NCBI GenBank assembly: GCA_033782935.1
Contig: JAWQEG010001306.1
Location: 992,001 to 1,056,000, forward strand
Length of the DNA stretch: 64,000 nucleotides
Source of the DNA: Petrolisthes cinctipes
Lineage: Eukaryota > Arthropoda > Malacostraca > Decapoda > Porcellanidae
Reading direction: 5' to 3'
The position numbers and the translations under genes are program-made. Each line of letters opens with the position of its first letter. Position 1 is the first letter of the stretch. The notes beneath the pieces were generated by a model. The model did not search any database, was not told the origin of the DNA, and worked only from the letters and a program-made list of their open reading frames with translations. Of the stretch, positions 12,885 to 26,178 are shown piece by piece.

Positions 12885-14202
12885 GTACAGATTGCTTCTG
12901 GGACCCCAAAATATTGAATTTTCGGGTGTTTTGTGCCTGAATTTGAGATATAAACGGGTACAGAAGATACATGCACATATTGACTTTGGGCATCTAAAAT
13001 ATCGATTTTCAGCATGTTTTGGGCCTGTATTTTGAAAATACTCTAACACTGAGTAGGCATGTACAGATTGCTTCTGGGACCCCAAAATATTGAATTTTCG
13101 GGTGTTTTGAGCCTGAATTTGATATATAAACGGGTACAGAAGATACATGCACATATCGACTTTTGGGCACCTAAAAGATCGATTTTCAGCATGTTTTGGG
13201 CCTGTATTTTAAAAATACTCTTAACACTGAGTAGGCATGTACAGATCGCTTCTGGGACCCCTAAATAACGAATTTTCGGGTGTTTTGGGACTGAATTTGA
13301 GATATCGACTTTTTGGCACCTAAAAGATCGATTTTCAGCATGTTTTTAGCCTATATTTTGAAAATATTCTAGCACTGAGTAGGCATGTACAGATTGCTTC
13401 TGGGACCCCAAAATATCGAATTTTCGGGTGTTTAGGGCCAGAATTTGAGATATAAACAGATACAGAAGATGCATGCACATATCGACTTTTGGGCACCTAA
13501 AAGATCGATTTTCAGTATGTTTTTGGCCTGTATTTTGAAAATACTCTAACACGGAGTAGGCATGTACATATACCTTCTGGGACCTCTAAATATCGAATTT
13601 TCGGGTGTTTTGGGACTGAATTTGAGATATCGACTTTTTGGCACCTAAAAGATCGATTTTTAGCATGTTTTTAGCCTATATTTTGAAAATATTCTCGCAC
13701 TGAGTAGGCATGTACAGATTGCTTCTGGGACCCCAAAATATTGAATTTTCGGGTGTTTTGAGCCTGAATTTGAGATATAAACGGGTACAGAAGATACATG
13801 CACATATTGACTTTGGGCACCAAAAATATCGATTTTCAGCATGTTTTGGGCCTTAATTTTGAAAATACTCTAACACGGAATAGGCTTGTACAGATCGCTT
13901 CTGGGACCCAAAAATATCCAATTTTCGGGTGTTTAGGGCCAGAATTTGAGATATAAACGGGTACAGAAGATGCATGCACATATCGACTTTTGGGCACCTA
14001 AAAGATCGATTTTCAATATGTTTTTGGCCTGAATTTTGAAAATACTCTAACACGGAGTAGGCATGTACAGATCGCTTCTGGGACCCCTAAATATCGAATT
14101 TTCGGGTGTTTTGGGACTGAATTTGAGATATCGATTTTTTGGCACCTAAAATGTCGATTTTTAGCATGTTTTTAGCCTATATTTTGAAAATATTCTAGCA
14201 CT

Positions 14203-14369
14203 GTACAGATTGCTTCTGGGACCCCAAAATATTGAATTTTCGGGTGTTTTGAGCCTGAATTTGAGATATAAACGGGTACAGAAGATGCATGCACATATCG
14301 ACTTTTTGGCACCTAAAAGATCGATTTTTAGCATGTTTTTAGCCTATATTTTGAAAATATTCTAGCACT
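14203..14369 (+). repeat. Chimeric monomer, long front and S rear (167 bp)
   Basis: The front and the middle are those of a long monomer (gttttgagcctg, gggtacagaag, gatgcatgcacatatcg). It then continues actttttggcacc, gatttttagcatg and gtttttagcc of type S, with the shortened cactgtacag junction. The 167 bp equals 177 minus the 10-bp junction deletion. Confidence 0.83.
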
Positions 14370-16864
14370 GTACAGATTGCTTCTGGGACCCCAAAATATT
14401 GAATTTTCGGGTGTTTTGAGCCTGAATTTGAGATATAAACGGGTACAGAAGATACATGCACATATTGACTTTGGGCACCAAAAATATCGATTTTCAGCAT
14501 GTTTTGGGCCTGAATTTTGAAAATACTCTAACACGGAGTAGGCATGTACAGATCGCTTTTGGGACCCCAAAATATAGAATTTTCGGGTGTTTAGGGCCAG
14601 AATTTGAGATATAAACGGGTACAGAAGATGCATGCACATATCGACTTTTGGGCACCTAAGAGATCGATTTTCAGTATGTTTTTGGCCTGTATTTTGAAAA
14701 TACTCTAACACGGAGTAGGCATGTACAGATACCTTCTGGGACCTCTAAATATCGAATTTTCGGGTTTTTTGGGACTGAATTTGAGATATCGATTTTTTGG
14801 CACCTAAAATGTCGATTTTTAGCATGTTTTTAGCCTATATTTTGAAAATATTCTAGCACTGTGTAGGCATGTACAGATTGCTTCTGGGATCCCAAAATAT
14901 TGAATTTTCGGGTGTTTTGAGCCTGAATTTGAGATATAAACGGGTACAGAAGATACATGCACATATTGACTTTGGGCATCTAAAATATCGATTTTCAGCA
15001 TGTTTTGGGCCTGTATTTTGAAAATACTCTAACACTGAGTAGGCATGTACAGATTGGTTCTGGGACCCCAAAATATTGAATTTTCGGGTGTTTTGAGCCT
15101 GAATTTGAGATGTAAACGGGTACTGAAGATGCATGCACATATCGACTTTTGTGCACCTAAAAGATCGATTTTCAGTATGTTTTGAGCATGTATTTTGAAA
15201 ATACTCTAACACGGAGTAGGCATGTACAGATCGCTTCTGGGACCCCTAAATATCGACTTTTTGGGTGTTTTGGGAGTGAATTTGAGATATCGACTTTTTG
15301 GCACCTAAAAGATCGATTTTTAGCATGTTTTTAGCCTATATTTTGAAAATATTCTAGCACTGAGTAGGCATGTACAGATCGCTTCTGGGTCCCCAAAATA
15401 TTGAATTTTCGGGTGTTTTGAGCCTGAATTTGAGATATAAACGGGTACAGAAGATACATGCACATATTGACTTTGGGCACCAAAAATATCGATTTTCAGC
15501 ATGTTTTGGGCCTGAATTTTGAAAATACTCTAACACGGAGTAGGCATGTACATATCGCTTCAGGGACCCCAAAATATCGAATTTTCGGGTGTTTAGGGCC
15601 AGAATTTGAGATATAAACGGGTACAGAAGATGCATGCACATATCGACTTTTGGGCACCTAAAAGATCGATTTTCAGTATGTTTTTGGCCTGTATTTTGAA
15701 AATACTCTAACACTGAGTAGGCATGTACAGATACCTTCTGGGACCTCTAAATATCGAATTTTCGGGTGTTTTGGGACTGAATTTGAGATATCGATTTTTT
15801 GGCACCTAAAAGATCGATTTTTAGCATGTTTTTAGCCTATATTTTGAAAATATTCTAGCACTGAGTAGGCATGTACAGATTGCTTCTGGGACCCCAAAAT
15901 ATTGAATTTTCGGGTGTTTTGAGCCGGAATTTGAGATATAAACGGGTACAGAAGATACATGCACATATTGACTTTGGGCACCAAAAATATCGATTTTCAG
16001 CATGTTTTGGGCCTGAATTTTGAAAATACTCTAACACGGAGTAGGCATGTACAGATCGCTTCTGGGACCCCAAAATATCGAATTTTCGGGTGTTTAGGGC
16101 CAGAATTTGAGATATAAACGGGTACAGAAGATGCATGCACATATCGACTTTTGGGCACCTAAAAGATCGATTTTCGGTATGTTTTTGGCCTGTATTTTGA
16201 AAATACTCTAACACGGAGTAGGCATGTACAGATACCTTCTGGAACCTCTAAATATCGAATTTTCGGGTGTTTTGGGACTGAATTTGAGATATCGATTTTT
16301 TGGCACCTAAAATGTCGATTTTTAGCATGTTTTTAGCCTATATTTTGAAAATATTCTAGCACTGAGTAGGAATGTACAGATTGCTTCTGGGACCCCAAAA
16401 TATTGAATTTTCGGGTGTTTTGAGCCTGAATTTGAGATATAAACGGGTACAGAAGATACATGCACATATTGACTTTGGGCACCAAAAATATCGATTTTCA
16501 GCATGTTTTGGGCCTGAATTTTGAAAATACTCTAACACGGAGTAGGCATGTACAGATCGCTTCTGGGACCTCAAAATATTGAATTTTCGGGTGTTTTGAG
16601 CCTGAATTTGAGATATAAACGGGTACTGAAGATGCATGCACATATCGACTTTTGTGCACCTAAAAGATCGATTTTCAGTATGTTTTGAGCATGTATTTTG
16701 AAAATACTCTAACACGGAGTAGGCATGTACAGATCGCTTCTGGGACCCCTAAATATCGAATTTTCGGGTGTTTTGGGACTGAATTTGAGATATCGACTTT
16801 TTGGCACCTAAAAGATCGATTTTTAGCATGTTTTTAGCCTATATTTTGAAAATATTCTAGCACT
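14370..16864 (+). repeat. 2,495-bp tandem duplication, copy 1
   Basis: Five trimer-length units (one of 491 and four of 501 bp) match the following 2.5 kb. Shared rare markers at offset 2,495 are cgggttttttgggactg (14762), gggatcccaaaatatt (14886), gattggttctggg (15053), atatcgactttttgggtg (15251), tgggtccccaaaat (15387) and catatcgcttcaggg (15551). The later marker acctcaaaat (about 16566) recurs at offset 2,485 because one junction lost 10 bp. Confidence 0.82.
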
Positions 16865-19340
16865 GTACAGATTGCTTCTGGGACCCCAAAATATTGAATT
16901 TTCGGGTGTTTTGAGCCTGAATTTGAGATATAAACGGGTACAGAAGATACATGCACATATTGACTTTGGGCACCAAAAATATCGATTTTCAGCATGTTTT
17001 GGGCCTGAATTTTGAAAATACTCTAACACGGAGTAGGCATGTACAGATCGCTTCTGGGACCCCAAAATATCGAATTTTCGGGTGTTTAGGGCCAGAATTT
17101 GAGATATAAACGGGTACAGAAGATGCATGCACATATCGACTTTTGGGCACCTAAGAGATCGATTTTCAGTATGTTTTTGGCCTGTATTTTGAAAATACTC
17201 TAACACGGAGTAGGCATGTACAGATCGCTTCTGGGACCTCTAAATATCGAATTTTCGGGTTTTTTGGGACTGAATTTGAGATATCGATTTTTTGGCACCT
17301 AAAATGTCGATTTTTAGCATGTTTTTAGCCTATATTTTGAAAATATTCTAGCACTGTGTAGGCATGTACAGATTGCTTCTGGGATCCCAAAATATTGAAT
17401 TTTCGGGTGTTTTGAGCCTGAATTTGAGATATAAACGGGTACAGAAGATACATGCACATATTGACTTTGGGCATCTAAAATATCGATTTTCAGCATGTTT
17501 TGGGCCTGTATTTTGAAAATACTCTAACACTGAGTAGGCATGTACAGATTGGTTCTGGGACCCCAAAATATTGAATTTTCGGGTGTTTTGAGCCTGAATT
17601 TGAGATGTAAACGGGTACTGAAGATGCATGCACATATCGACTTTTGTGCACCTAAAAGATCGATTTTCAGTATGTTTTGAGCATGTATTTTGAAAATACT
17701 CTAACACGGAGTAGGCATGTACAGATCGCTTCTGGGACCCCTAAATATCGACTTTTTGGGTGTTTTGGGAGTGAATTTGAGATATCGACTTTTTGGCACC
17801 TAAAAGATCGATTTTTAGCATGTTTTTAGCCTATATTTTGAAAATATTCTAGCACTGAGTAGGCATGTACAGATCGCTTCTGGGTCCCCAAAATATTGAA
17901 TTTTCGGGTGTTTTGAGCCTGAATTTGAGATATAAACGGGTACAGAAGATACATGCACATATTGACTTTGGGCACCAAAAATATCGATTTTCAGCATGTT
18001 TTGGGCCTGAATTTTGAAAATACTCTAACACGGAGTAGGCATGTACATATCGCTTCAGGGACCCCAAAATATCGAATTTTCGGGTGTTTAGGGCCAGAAT
18101 TTGAGATATAAACGGGTACAGAAGATGCATGCACATATCGACTTTTGTGCACCTAAAAGATCGATTTTCAGTATGTTTTGAGCATGTATTTTGAAAATAC
18201 TCTAACACGGAGTAGGCATGTACAGATCGCTTCAGGGACCCCTAAATATCGAATTTTCGGGTGTTTTGGGACTGAATTTGAGATATCGACTTTTTGGCAC
18301 CTAAAAGATCGATTTTTAGCATGTTTTTAGCATATATTTTGAAAATATTCTAGCACTGTACAGATTGCTTCTGGGACCCCAAAATATTGAATTTTCGGGT
18401 GTTTTGAGCCTGAATTTGAGATATAAACGGGTACAGAAGATACATGCACATATTGACTTTGGGCACCAAAAATATCGATTTTCAGCATGTTTTGGGCCTG
18501 AATTTTGAAAATACTCTAACACGGAGTAGGCATGTACAGATCGCTTCTGGGACCCCAAAATATCGAATTTTCGGGTGTTTAGGGCCAGAATTTGAGATAT
18601 AAACGGGTACAGAAGATGCATGCACATATCGACTTTTGGGCACCTAAAAGATCGATTTTCAGTATGTTTTTGGCCTGTATTTTGAAAATACTCTAACACG
18701 GAGTAGGCATGTACAGATCGCTTCTGGGACCCCTAAATATCGAATTTTCGGGTGTTTTGGGACTGAATTTGAGATATCGATTTTTTGGCACCTAAAATGT
18801 CGATTTTTAGCATGTTTTTAGCCTATATTTTGAAAATATTCTAGCACTGAGTAGGCATGTACAGATTGCTTCTGGGACCCCAAAATATTGAATTTTCGGG
18901 TGTTTTGAGCCTGAATTTGAGATATAAACGGGTACAGAAAATACATGCACATATTGACTTTGGGCACCAAAAATATCGATTTTCAGCATGTTTTGGGCCT
19001 GAATTTTGAAAATACTCTAACACGGAGTAGGCATGTACAGATCGCTTCTGAAACCTCAAAATATCGAATTTTCGGGTGTTTTGAGCCTGAATTTGAGATA
19101 TAAACGGGTACTGAAGATGCATGCACATATCGACTTTTGTGCACCTAAAAGATCGATTTTCAGTATGTTTTGAGCATGTATTTTGAAAATACTCTAACAC
19201 GGAGTAGGCATGTACAGTTCGCTTCTGGGACCCCTAAATATCGAATTTTCGGGTGTTTTGGGACTGAATTTGAGATATCGACTTTTTGGCACCTAAAAGA
19301 TCGATTTTTAGCATGTTTTTAGCCTATATTTTGAAAATAT
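16865..19340 (+). repeat. 2,495-bp tandem duplication, copy 2
   Basis: This is the partner of the block above. The match is interrupted at about 18,130-18,360. There the type A rear of copy 1 (cttttgggcacc, gtttttggcctg) is replaced by A' sequence (cttttgtgcacc, gttttgagcatg), and the next short monomer starts cagatcgcttcaggg rather than cagataccttctgg. This patch looks like a conversion or small exchange after the duplication. Confidence 0.8.
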
Positions 19341-19419
19341 TCTAGCACTGTACAGATTGCTTCTGGGACCCCAAAATATTGAATTTTCGTGTGTTTTGAG
19401 CCTGAATTTGAGATATAAA

Positions 19420-21745
19420 CGGGTACAGAAGATACATGCACATATTGACTTTGGGCACCAAAAATATCGATTTTCAGCATGTTTTGGGCCTGAATTTTGA
19501 AAATACTCTAACACGGAGTAGGCATGTACAGATCGCTTTTGGGACCCCAAAATATCGAATTTTCGGGTGTTTAGGGCCAGAATTTGAGATATAAACGGGT
19601 ACAGAAGATGCATGCACATATCGACTTTTGTGCACCTAAAAGATCGATTTTCAGTATGTTTTTGGCCTGTATTTTGAAAATACTCTAACACGGAGTAGGC
19701 ATGTACAGATACCTTCTGGGACCTCTAAATATCGAATTTTCGGGTGTTTTGGGACTGAATTTGAGATATCGACTTTATGGCACCTAAAATATCGATTTTC
19801 AGCATGTATTTAGCCTATATTTTGAAAATATTCTAGCACTGTGTAGGCATGTACAGATTGCTTCTGGGACCCCAAGATATTGAATTTTCGGGTGTTTTGA
19901 GCCTGAATTTGAGATATAAACGGGTACAGAAGATACATGCACATATTGACTTTGGGCACCAAAAATATCGATTTTCAGCATGTTTTGGGCCTGAATTTTG
20001 AAAATACTCTAACACGGAGTAGGCATGTACAGATCGCTTCTGGGACCCCAAAATATCGAACTTTCGGGTGTTTAGGGCCAGAATTTGAGATATAAGCGGG
20101 TACAGAAGATGCATGCACATATCGACTTTTGGGCACCTAAAAGATCGATTTTCAGTATGTTTTTGGCCTGTATTTTGAAAATACTCTAACACGGAGTAGG
20201 CATGTACACATACCTTCTGGGACCTCTAAATATCGAATTTTCGGGTGTTTTGGGACTGAATTTGAGATATCGATTTTTTGGCACCTAAAATGTCGATTTT
20301 TAGCATGTTTTTAGCCTATATTTTGAAAATATTCTAGCACTGTGTAGGCATGTACAGATTGCTTCTGGGACCCCAAAATATTGAATTTTCGGGTGTTTTG
20401 AGCCAGAATTTGAGATATAAACGGGTACAGAAGATACATGCACATATTGACTTTGGGCATCTAAAATATCGATTTTCAGCATGTTTTAGGCCTGTATTTT
20501 GAAAATACTCTAACACTGAGTAGGCATGTACAGATTGCTTTTGGGACCCCAAAATATTGAATTTTCGGGTGTTTTGAGCCTGAATTTGAGATATAAACGG
20601 GTACTGAAGATGTATGCACATATCGACTTTTGTGCACCTAAAAGATCGATTTTCAGTATGTTTTGAGCATGTATTTTAAAAATACTCTAACACGGAGTAG
20701 GCATGTACAGATCGCTTCTGGGACCCCTAAATATCGAATTTTCGGGTGTTTTGGGACTGAATTTGAGATATCGACTTTTTGGCACCTAAAAGATCGATTT
20801 TCAGCATGTTTTTAGCCTATATTTTGAAAATATTCTAGCACTGAATAGGCCTGAACAGATTGCTTCTGGGACCCCAAAATATTGAATTTTCGGGTGTTTT
20901 GAGCCTGAATTTGAGATATAAACGGGTACAGAAGATACATGCACATATTGACTTTGGGCTCCAAAAATATCGATTTTCAGCATGTTTTGGGCCTGAATTT
21001 TGAAAATACTCAAACACGGAGTAGGCATGTACAGATCGCTTCTGGGACCCCAAAATATCGAATTTTCGGGTGTTTAGGGCCAGAATTTGAGATATAAACA
21101 GGTACAGAAGATGCATGCACATATCGACTTTTGGGCACCTAAAAGATCGATTTTCAGTATGTTTTTGGCCTGTATTTTGAAAATACTCTAACACGGATTA
21201 AGCATGTACAGATACCTTCTGGGACCTCTAAATATCGAATTTTCGGGTGTTTTGGGACTGAATTTGAGATATCGATTTTTTGGCACCTAAAATGTCGATT
21301 TTTAGCATGTTTTTAGCCTATATTTTGAAAATATTCTAGCACTGTGTAAGCATGTACAGATTGCTTGTGGGACCCCAAAATATTGAATTTTCGGGTGTTT
21401 TAAGCCTGAATTTGAGATATAAACGGGTACAGAAGATACATGCACATATTGACTTTGGGCATTTAAAATATCGATTTTCAGTATGTTTTGAGCATGTATT
21501 TTGAAAATACTCTAACACGGAGTAGGCATGTACAGATCGCTTCTGGGACCCCTAAATATCGAATTTTCGGGTGTTTTGGGACTGAATTTGAGATATCGAC
21601 TTTTTGGCACCTAAAAGATCGATTTTTAGCATGTTTTTAGCCTATATTTTGAAAATATTCTAGCACTGAGTAGGCATGTACAGATTGCTTCTGGGACCCC
21701 AAAATATTGAATTTTCGGGTGTTTTGAGCCTGAATTTGAGATATA
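19420..21745 (+). repeat. 2,328-bp tandem duplication, copy 1
   Basis: Markers shared with copy 2 at a constant offset of 2,328 are ctttatggcacc (19772), gcatgtatttagcc, ccccaagatattg (19871), cgaactttcggg (20056), gatataagcggg, gtacacatacc (20208), gaataggcctgaacag (20842) and cggattaagcatg (21194). The edges were set where the match begins (after the cgtgtgttttgagc variant near 19390) and where copy 2 diverges. Confidence 0.83.
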
Positions 21746-24075
21746 AACGGGTACAGAAGATACATGCACATATTGACTTTGGGCACCAAAAATATCGATT
21801 TTCAGCATGTTTTGGGCCTGAATTTTGAAAATACTCTAACACGGAGTAGGCATGTACAGATCGCTTTTGGGACCCCAAAATATCGAATTTTCGGGTGTTT
21901 AGGGCCAGAATTTGAGATATAAACGGGTACAGAAGATGCATGCACATATCGACTTTTGTGCACCTAAAAGATCGATTTTCAGTATGTTTTTGGCCTGTAT
22001 TTTGAAAATACTCTAACACGGAGTAGGCATGTACAGATACCTTCTGGGACCTCTAAATATCGAATTTTCGGGTGTTTTGGGACTGAATTTGAGATATCGA
22101 CTTTATGGCACCTAAAATATCGATTTTCAGCATGTATTTAGCCTATATTTTGAAAATATTCTAGCACTGTGTAGGCATGTACAGATTGCTTCTGGGACCC
22201 CAAGATATTGAATTTTCGGGTGTTTTGAGCCTGAATTTGAGATATAAACGGGTACAGAAGATACATGCACATATTGACTTTGGGCACCAAAAATATCGAT
22301 TTTCAGCATGTTTTGGGCCTGAATTTTGAAAATACTCTAACACGGAGTAGGCATGTACAGATCGCTTCTGGGACCCCAAAATATCGAACTTTCGGGTGTT
22401 TAGGGCCAGAATTTGAGATATAAGCGGGTACAGAAGATGCATGCACATATCGACTTTTGGGCACCTAAAAGATCGATTTTCAGTATGTTTTTGGCCTGTA
22501 TTTTGAAAATACTCTAACACGGAGTAGGCATGTACACATACCTTCTGGGACCTCTAAATATCGAATTTTCGGGTGTTTTGGGACTGAATTTGAGATATCG
22601 ATTTTTTGGCACCTAAAATGTCGATTTTTAGCATGTTTTTAGCCTATATTTTGAAAATATTCTAGCACTGTGTAGGCATGTACAGATTGCTTCTGGGACC
22701 CCAAAATATTGAATTTTCGGGTGTTTTGAGCCAGAATTTGAGATATAAACGGGTACAGAAGATACATGCACATATTGACTTTGGGCATCTAAAATATCGA
22801 TTTTCAGCATGTTTTAGGCCTGTATTTTGAAAATACTCTAACACTGAGTAGGCATGTACAGATTGCTTTTGGGACCCCAAAATATTGAATTTTCGGGTGT
22901 TTTGAGCCTGAATTTGAGATATAAACGGGTACTGAAGATGCATGCACATATCGACTTTTGTGCACCTAAAAGATCGATTTTCAGTATGTTTTGAGCATGT
23001 ATTTTAAAAATACTCTAACACGGAGTAGGCATGTACAGATCGCTTCTGGGACCCCTAAATATCGAATTTTCGGGTGTTTTGGGACTGAATTTGAGATATC
23101 GACTTTTTGGCACCTAAAAGATCGATTTTCAGCATGTTTTTAGCCTATATTTTGAAAATATTCTAGCACTGAATAGGCCTGAACAGATTGCTTCTGGGAC
23201 CCCAAAATATTGAATTTTCGGGTGTTTTGAGCCTGAATTTGAGATATAAACGGGTACAGAAGATACATGCACATATTGACTTTGGGCTCCAAAAATATCG
23301 ATTTTCAGCATGTTTTGGGCCTGAATTTTGAAAATACTCAAACACGGAGTAGGCATGTACAGATCGCTTCTGGGACCCCAAAATATCGAATTTTCGGGTG
23401 TTTAGGGCCAGAATTTGAGATATAAACAGGTACAGAAGATGCATGCACATATCGACTTTTGGGCACCTAAAAGATCGATTTTCAGTATGTTTTTGGCCTG
23501 TATTTTGAAAATACTCTAACACGGATTAAGCATGTACAGATACCTTCTGGGACCTCTAAATATCGAATTTTCGGGTGTTTTGGGACTGAATTTGAGATAT
23601 CGATTTTTTGGCACCTAAAATGTCGATTTTTAGCATGTTTTTAGCCTATATTTTGAAAATATTCTAGCACTGTGTAGGCATGTACAGATTGCTTGTGGGA
23701 CCCCAAAATATTGAATTTTCGGGTGTTTTAAGCCTGAATTTGAGATATAAACGGGTACAGAAGATACATGCACATATTGACTTTGGGCATTTAAAATATC
23801 GATTTTCAGTATGTTTTGAGCATGTATTTTGAAAATACTCTAACACGGAGTAGGCATGTACAGATCGCTTCTGGGACCCCTAAATATCGAATTTTCGGGT
23901 GTTTTGGGACTGAATTTGAGATATCGACTTTTTGGCACCTAAAAGATCGATTTTTAGCATGTTTTTAGCCTATATTTTGAAAATATTCTAGCACTGAGTA
24001 GGCATGTACAGATTGCTTCTGGGACCCCAAAATATTGAATTTTCGGGTGTTTTGAGCCTGAATTTGAGATATAAA
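21746..24075 (+). repeat. 2,328-bp tandem duplication, copy 2
   Basis: This is the tandem copy of the previous block. It diverges near 24,100, where gggcatctaaaat replaces gggcaccaaaaat. Its part from 22031 onward was later included in the much larger duplication that starts there, and the same markers reappear from 29480. A difference between the copies is tgtatgcac near 20611 against tgcatgcac near 22939. Confidence 0.82.
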
Positions 24076-24506
24076 CGGGTACAGAAGATACATGCACATA
24101 TTGACTTTGGGCATCTAAAATATCGATTTTCAGTATGTTTTGAGCATGTATTTAAAAAATACTCTAACACGGAGTAGGCATGTACAGATCGCTTCTAGGA
24201 CCCCAAAATATCGAATTTTCGGGTGTTTTGGGACTGAATTTGAGATATCGACTTTTTGGCACCTAAAAGATCGATTTTTAGCATGTTTTTAGCCTATAAT
24301 TTGAAAATATTCTAGCACCGAGTAGGCATGTACAGATTGCTTCTGGGACCCCAAAATATCGAATTTTCGGGTGTTTTGAGCCAGAATTTGAGATATAAAC
24401 GGGTACAGAAATTGAATGGACATTTTGACTTTTGGGCACCTAAAATATCGATTTTGAGCATGTTTTGATCCTATATTTTGAAAACATTCTAGCACTGAGT
24501 AGGCAT

Positions 24507-24668
24507 GTACAGATCGCTTCTGGGACCCCAAAATATCGAATTTTCGGGTGTTTTGAGCCTGAATTTGAGATATAAACGAGTATAGAAGATATTTTGGGCA
24601 CCAAAAATATCGATTTTCAGCATGTTTTGGGCCTGAAATTTGAAAATACTCTAACACGGAGTAGGCAT
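24507..24668 (+). repeat. 162-bp deletion monomer
   Basis: A long monomer has lost 15 bp around tgcatgcacatatcgac: the sequence passes from gagtatagaagat straight to attttgggcacc. Its copy lies at 32457-32618. The usual tgcatgca palindrome is absent in this monomer. Confidence 0.85.
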
Positions 24669-25850
24669 GTAGAGATCGCTTATGGGACCCCAAAATATCG
24701 AATTTTCGGGTGTTTAGGGCCAGAATTTGAGATATAAACGGGTACAGAAGATGTATGCACATATCGACTTTTGAGCACCTAAAAGACCGATTTTCAGTAT
24801 GTTTTTGGCCTGTATTTTGAAAATACTCTAACACGGAGTAGGCATGTACAGATCGCTTCTGGGACCCCAAAATATCGAAGTTTCGGGTGTTTTGGGACTG
24901 AATTTGAGATATATCGACTTTTTGGCACCTAAAATATTGATTTTTAGCATGTTTTTAACCTATATTTTGAAAATATTCTAGCACTGACTAGGCATGTACA
25001 GATCGCTTCTGAGACCCCAAAATATCGAATTTTCGGGTGTTTTGAGCTTGAATTTGAGATATAAACGAGTACAGAAGATGCATGCACATATCGACTTTTG
25101 GGCACCTAAAATATCGATTTTGAGCATGTTTTGAGCCTATATTTTGAAAATATTCTAGCACTGAGTAGGCATGTACAGATCGCTTCTGGGACCCCAAAAT
25201 ATCGAATTTCCGGGTGTTTAGGGCCAGAATTTGAGATATAAACGGGTACAGAAGATGCATGCACATATCGACTTTTGGGCACCTAAAAGATCGATTTTCA
25301 GTATGTTTTTGGCCTGTATTTTGAAAATACTCTTACACGGAGTAGGCATGTACAGATCGCTTCTGGGACCCCAAAATATCGAATTTTCGGGTGTTTTGAG
25401 AATGAATTTGAGATATAAACGGGTACTGAAGATGGATGCACATATCGACTTTTTGGCATATATAACATCGATTTTGAGCATGTATTGACCCTGTATTTTG
25501 AAAATACTCTAACACGGAGTAGGCATGTACAGATCGCTTCTAGGACCCCTAAATATCGAATATTCGGGTGTTTTGGGCCTGAATTTGAGATATCGCCTTT
25601 ACGCACCTAAAATATCGATTTTTAGCATGTTTTGAGCCTGTATTTTGATAATATTTTAGCACTGAGTAGGCATTTACAGATTGCTTTTGGGACCCCAAAA
25701 TATTGAATTTTCGGGTGTTTTGAGCCTGAATTTGAGATATAAACGGGTACAGAAATTGCATGGACATATCGACTTTTGGGCACCTAAAATATCGATTTTG
25801 AGCATGTTTTTGGCCTGTATTTTGAAAATACTCTTACACGGAGTAGGCAT

Positions 25851-26001
25851 GTACAGATACCTTCTGGGACCCCTAAATATCGAATTTTAAGGTGTTTAGG
25901 GCCAGATTTTGAGATATAAACGGGTACAGAAGATGCATGCAATCGATTTTCAGCATGTTTTGGGCCTGTATTTTGAAAATACTCTAACACTGAGTAGGCA
26001 T
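25851..26001 (+). repeat. 151-bp deletion monomer
   Basis: A long monomer has lost 26 bp: gatgcatgca is followed directly by atcgattttcagc. Its copy lies at 33801-33951. The breakpoints differ from those of the common 29-bp deletion, so this is an independent shortening event that began from a full-length monomer. Confidence 0.85.
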
Positions 26002-26178
26002 GTACAGATTGCTTCTGGGACCCCAAAATATTGAATTTTCGGGTGTTTTGAGCCTGAATTTGAGATATAAACGGGTACAGAAGATGCATGCACATATCGA
26101 CTTTTGGGCACCGAAAAGATCGATTTTCAGTATGTTTTTGGCCTGTATTTTGAAAATACTCTAACACGGAGTAAGCAT

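Larger units (their letters stand above)
11701..14369 (+). repeat. Mixed, chimera-rich satellite stretch
   Basis: Subtype order is irregular. Examples are a short monomer followed directly by a type A monomer at 11754 (with gtacaaatt), an A-front S'-rear fusion at 12737-12884, a 178-bp monomer at 13061-13238 with an extra T in actcttaacactg, an isolated tataaacagatacag near 13450, gtacatatacc near 13564, and a 167-bp chimera at 14203-14369. No segment longer than a few monomers could be matched to a neighbour by eye. Nothing other than satellite is present. Confidence 0.75.
24182..26178 (+). repeat. Divergent satellite block (copy 1)
   Basis: Monomer starts at 24182, 24330, 24507, 24669, 24846, 24996, 25173, 25350, 25527, 25674, 25851 and 26002 give lengths 148, 177, 162, 177, 150, 177, 177, 177, 147, 177, 151 and 177. 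The short-long-long rhythm is broken: three long monomers lie in a row at 24996-25526 after only one short. Many private substitutions occur (gattttgagcatg, gaaattgaatggac, gcatatataacatcg, gatatcgcctttacgc, ttttaaggtgtttag). Most B-type TpG sites read CpG here. It may preserve older or foreign members of the family. Confidence 0.8.

Noticed and set aside
13059..13268. Plus-strand open frames such as 13059-13268 as small genes
   Set aside because: They arise only where a local one-base insertion (actcttaacactg near 13216) or a substitution removes the usual stop in the monomer; the same sequence is closed in neighbouring copies.
24289..24870. 193-codon open frame on the minus strand (copy at 32239-32820) and about 200 shorter ones as protein genes
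   Set aside because: They consist entirely of satellite monomers, run across monomer boundaries, recur in shifted frames throughout the array and stop wherever an indel changes phase. No recognisable domain, no codon signature and no gene-like context was seen.
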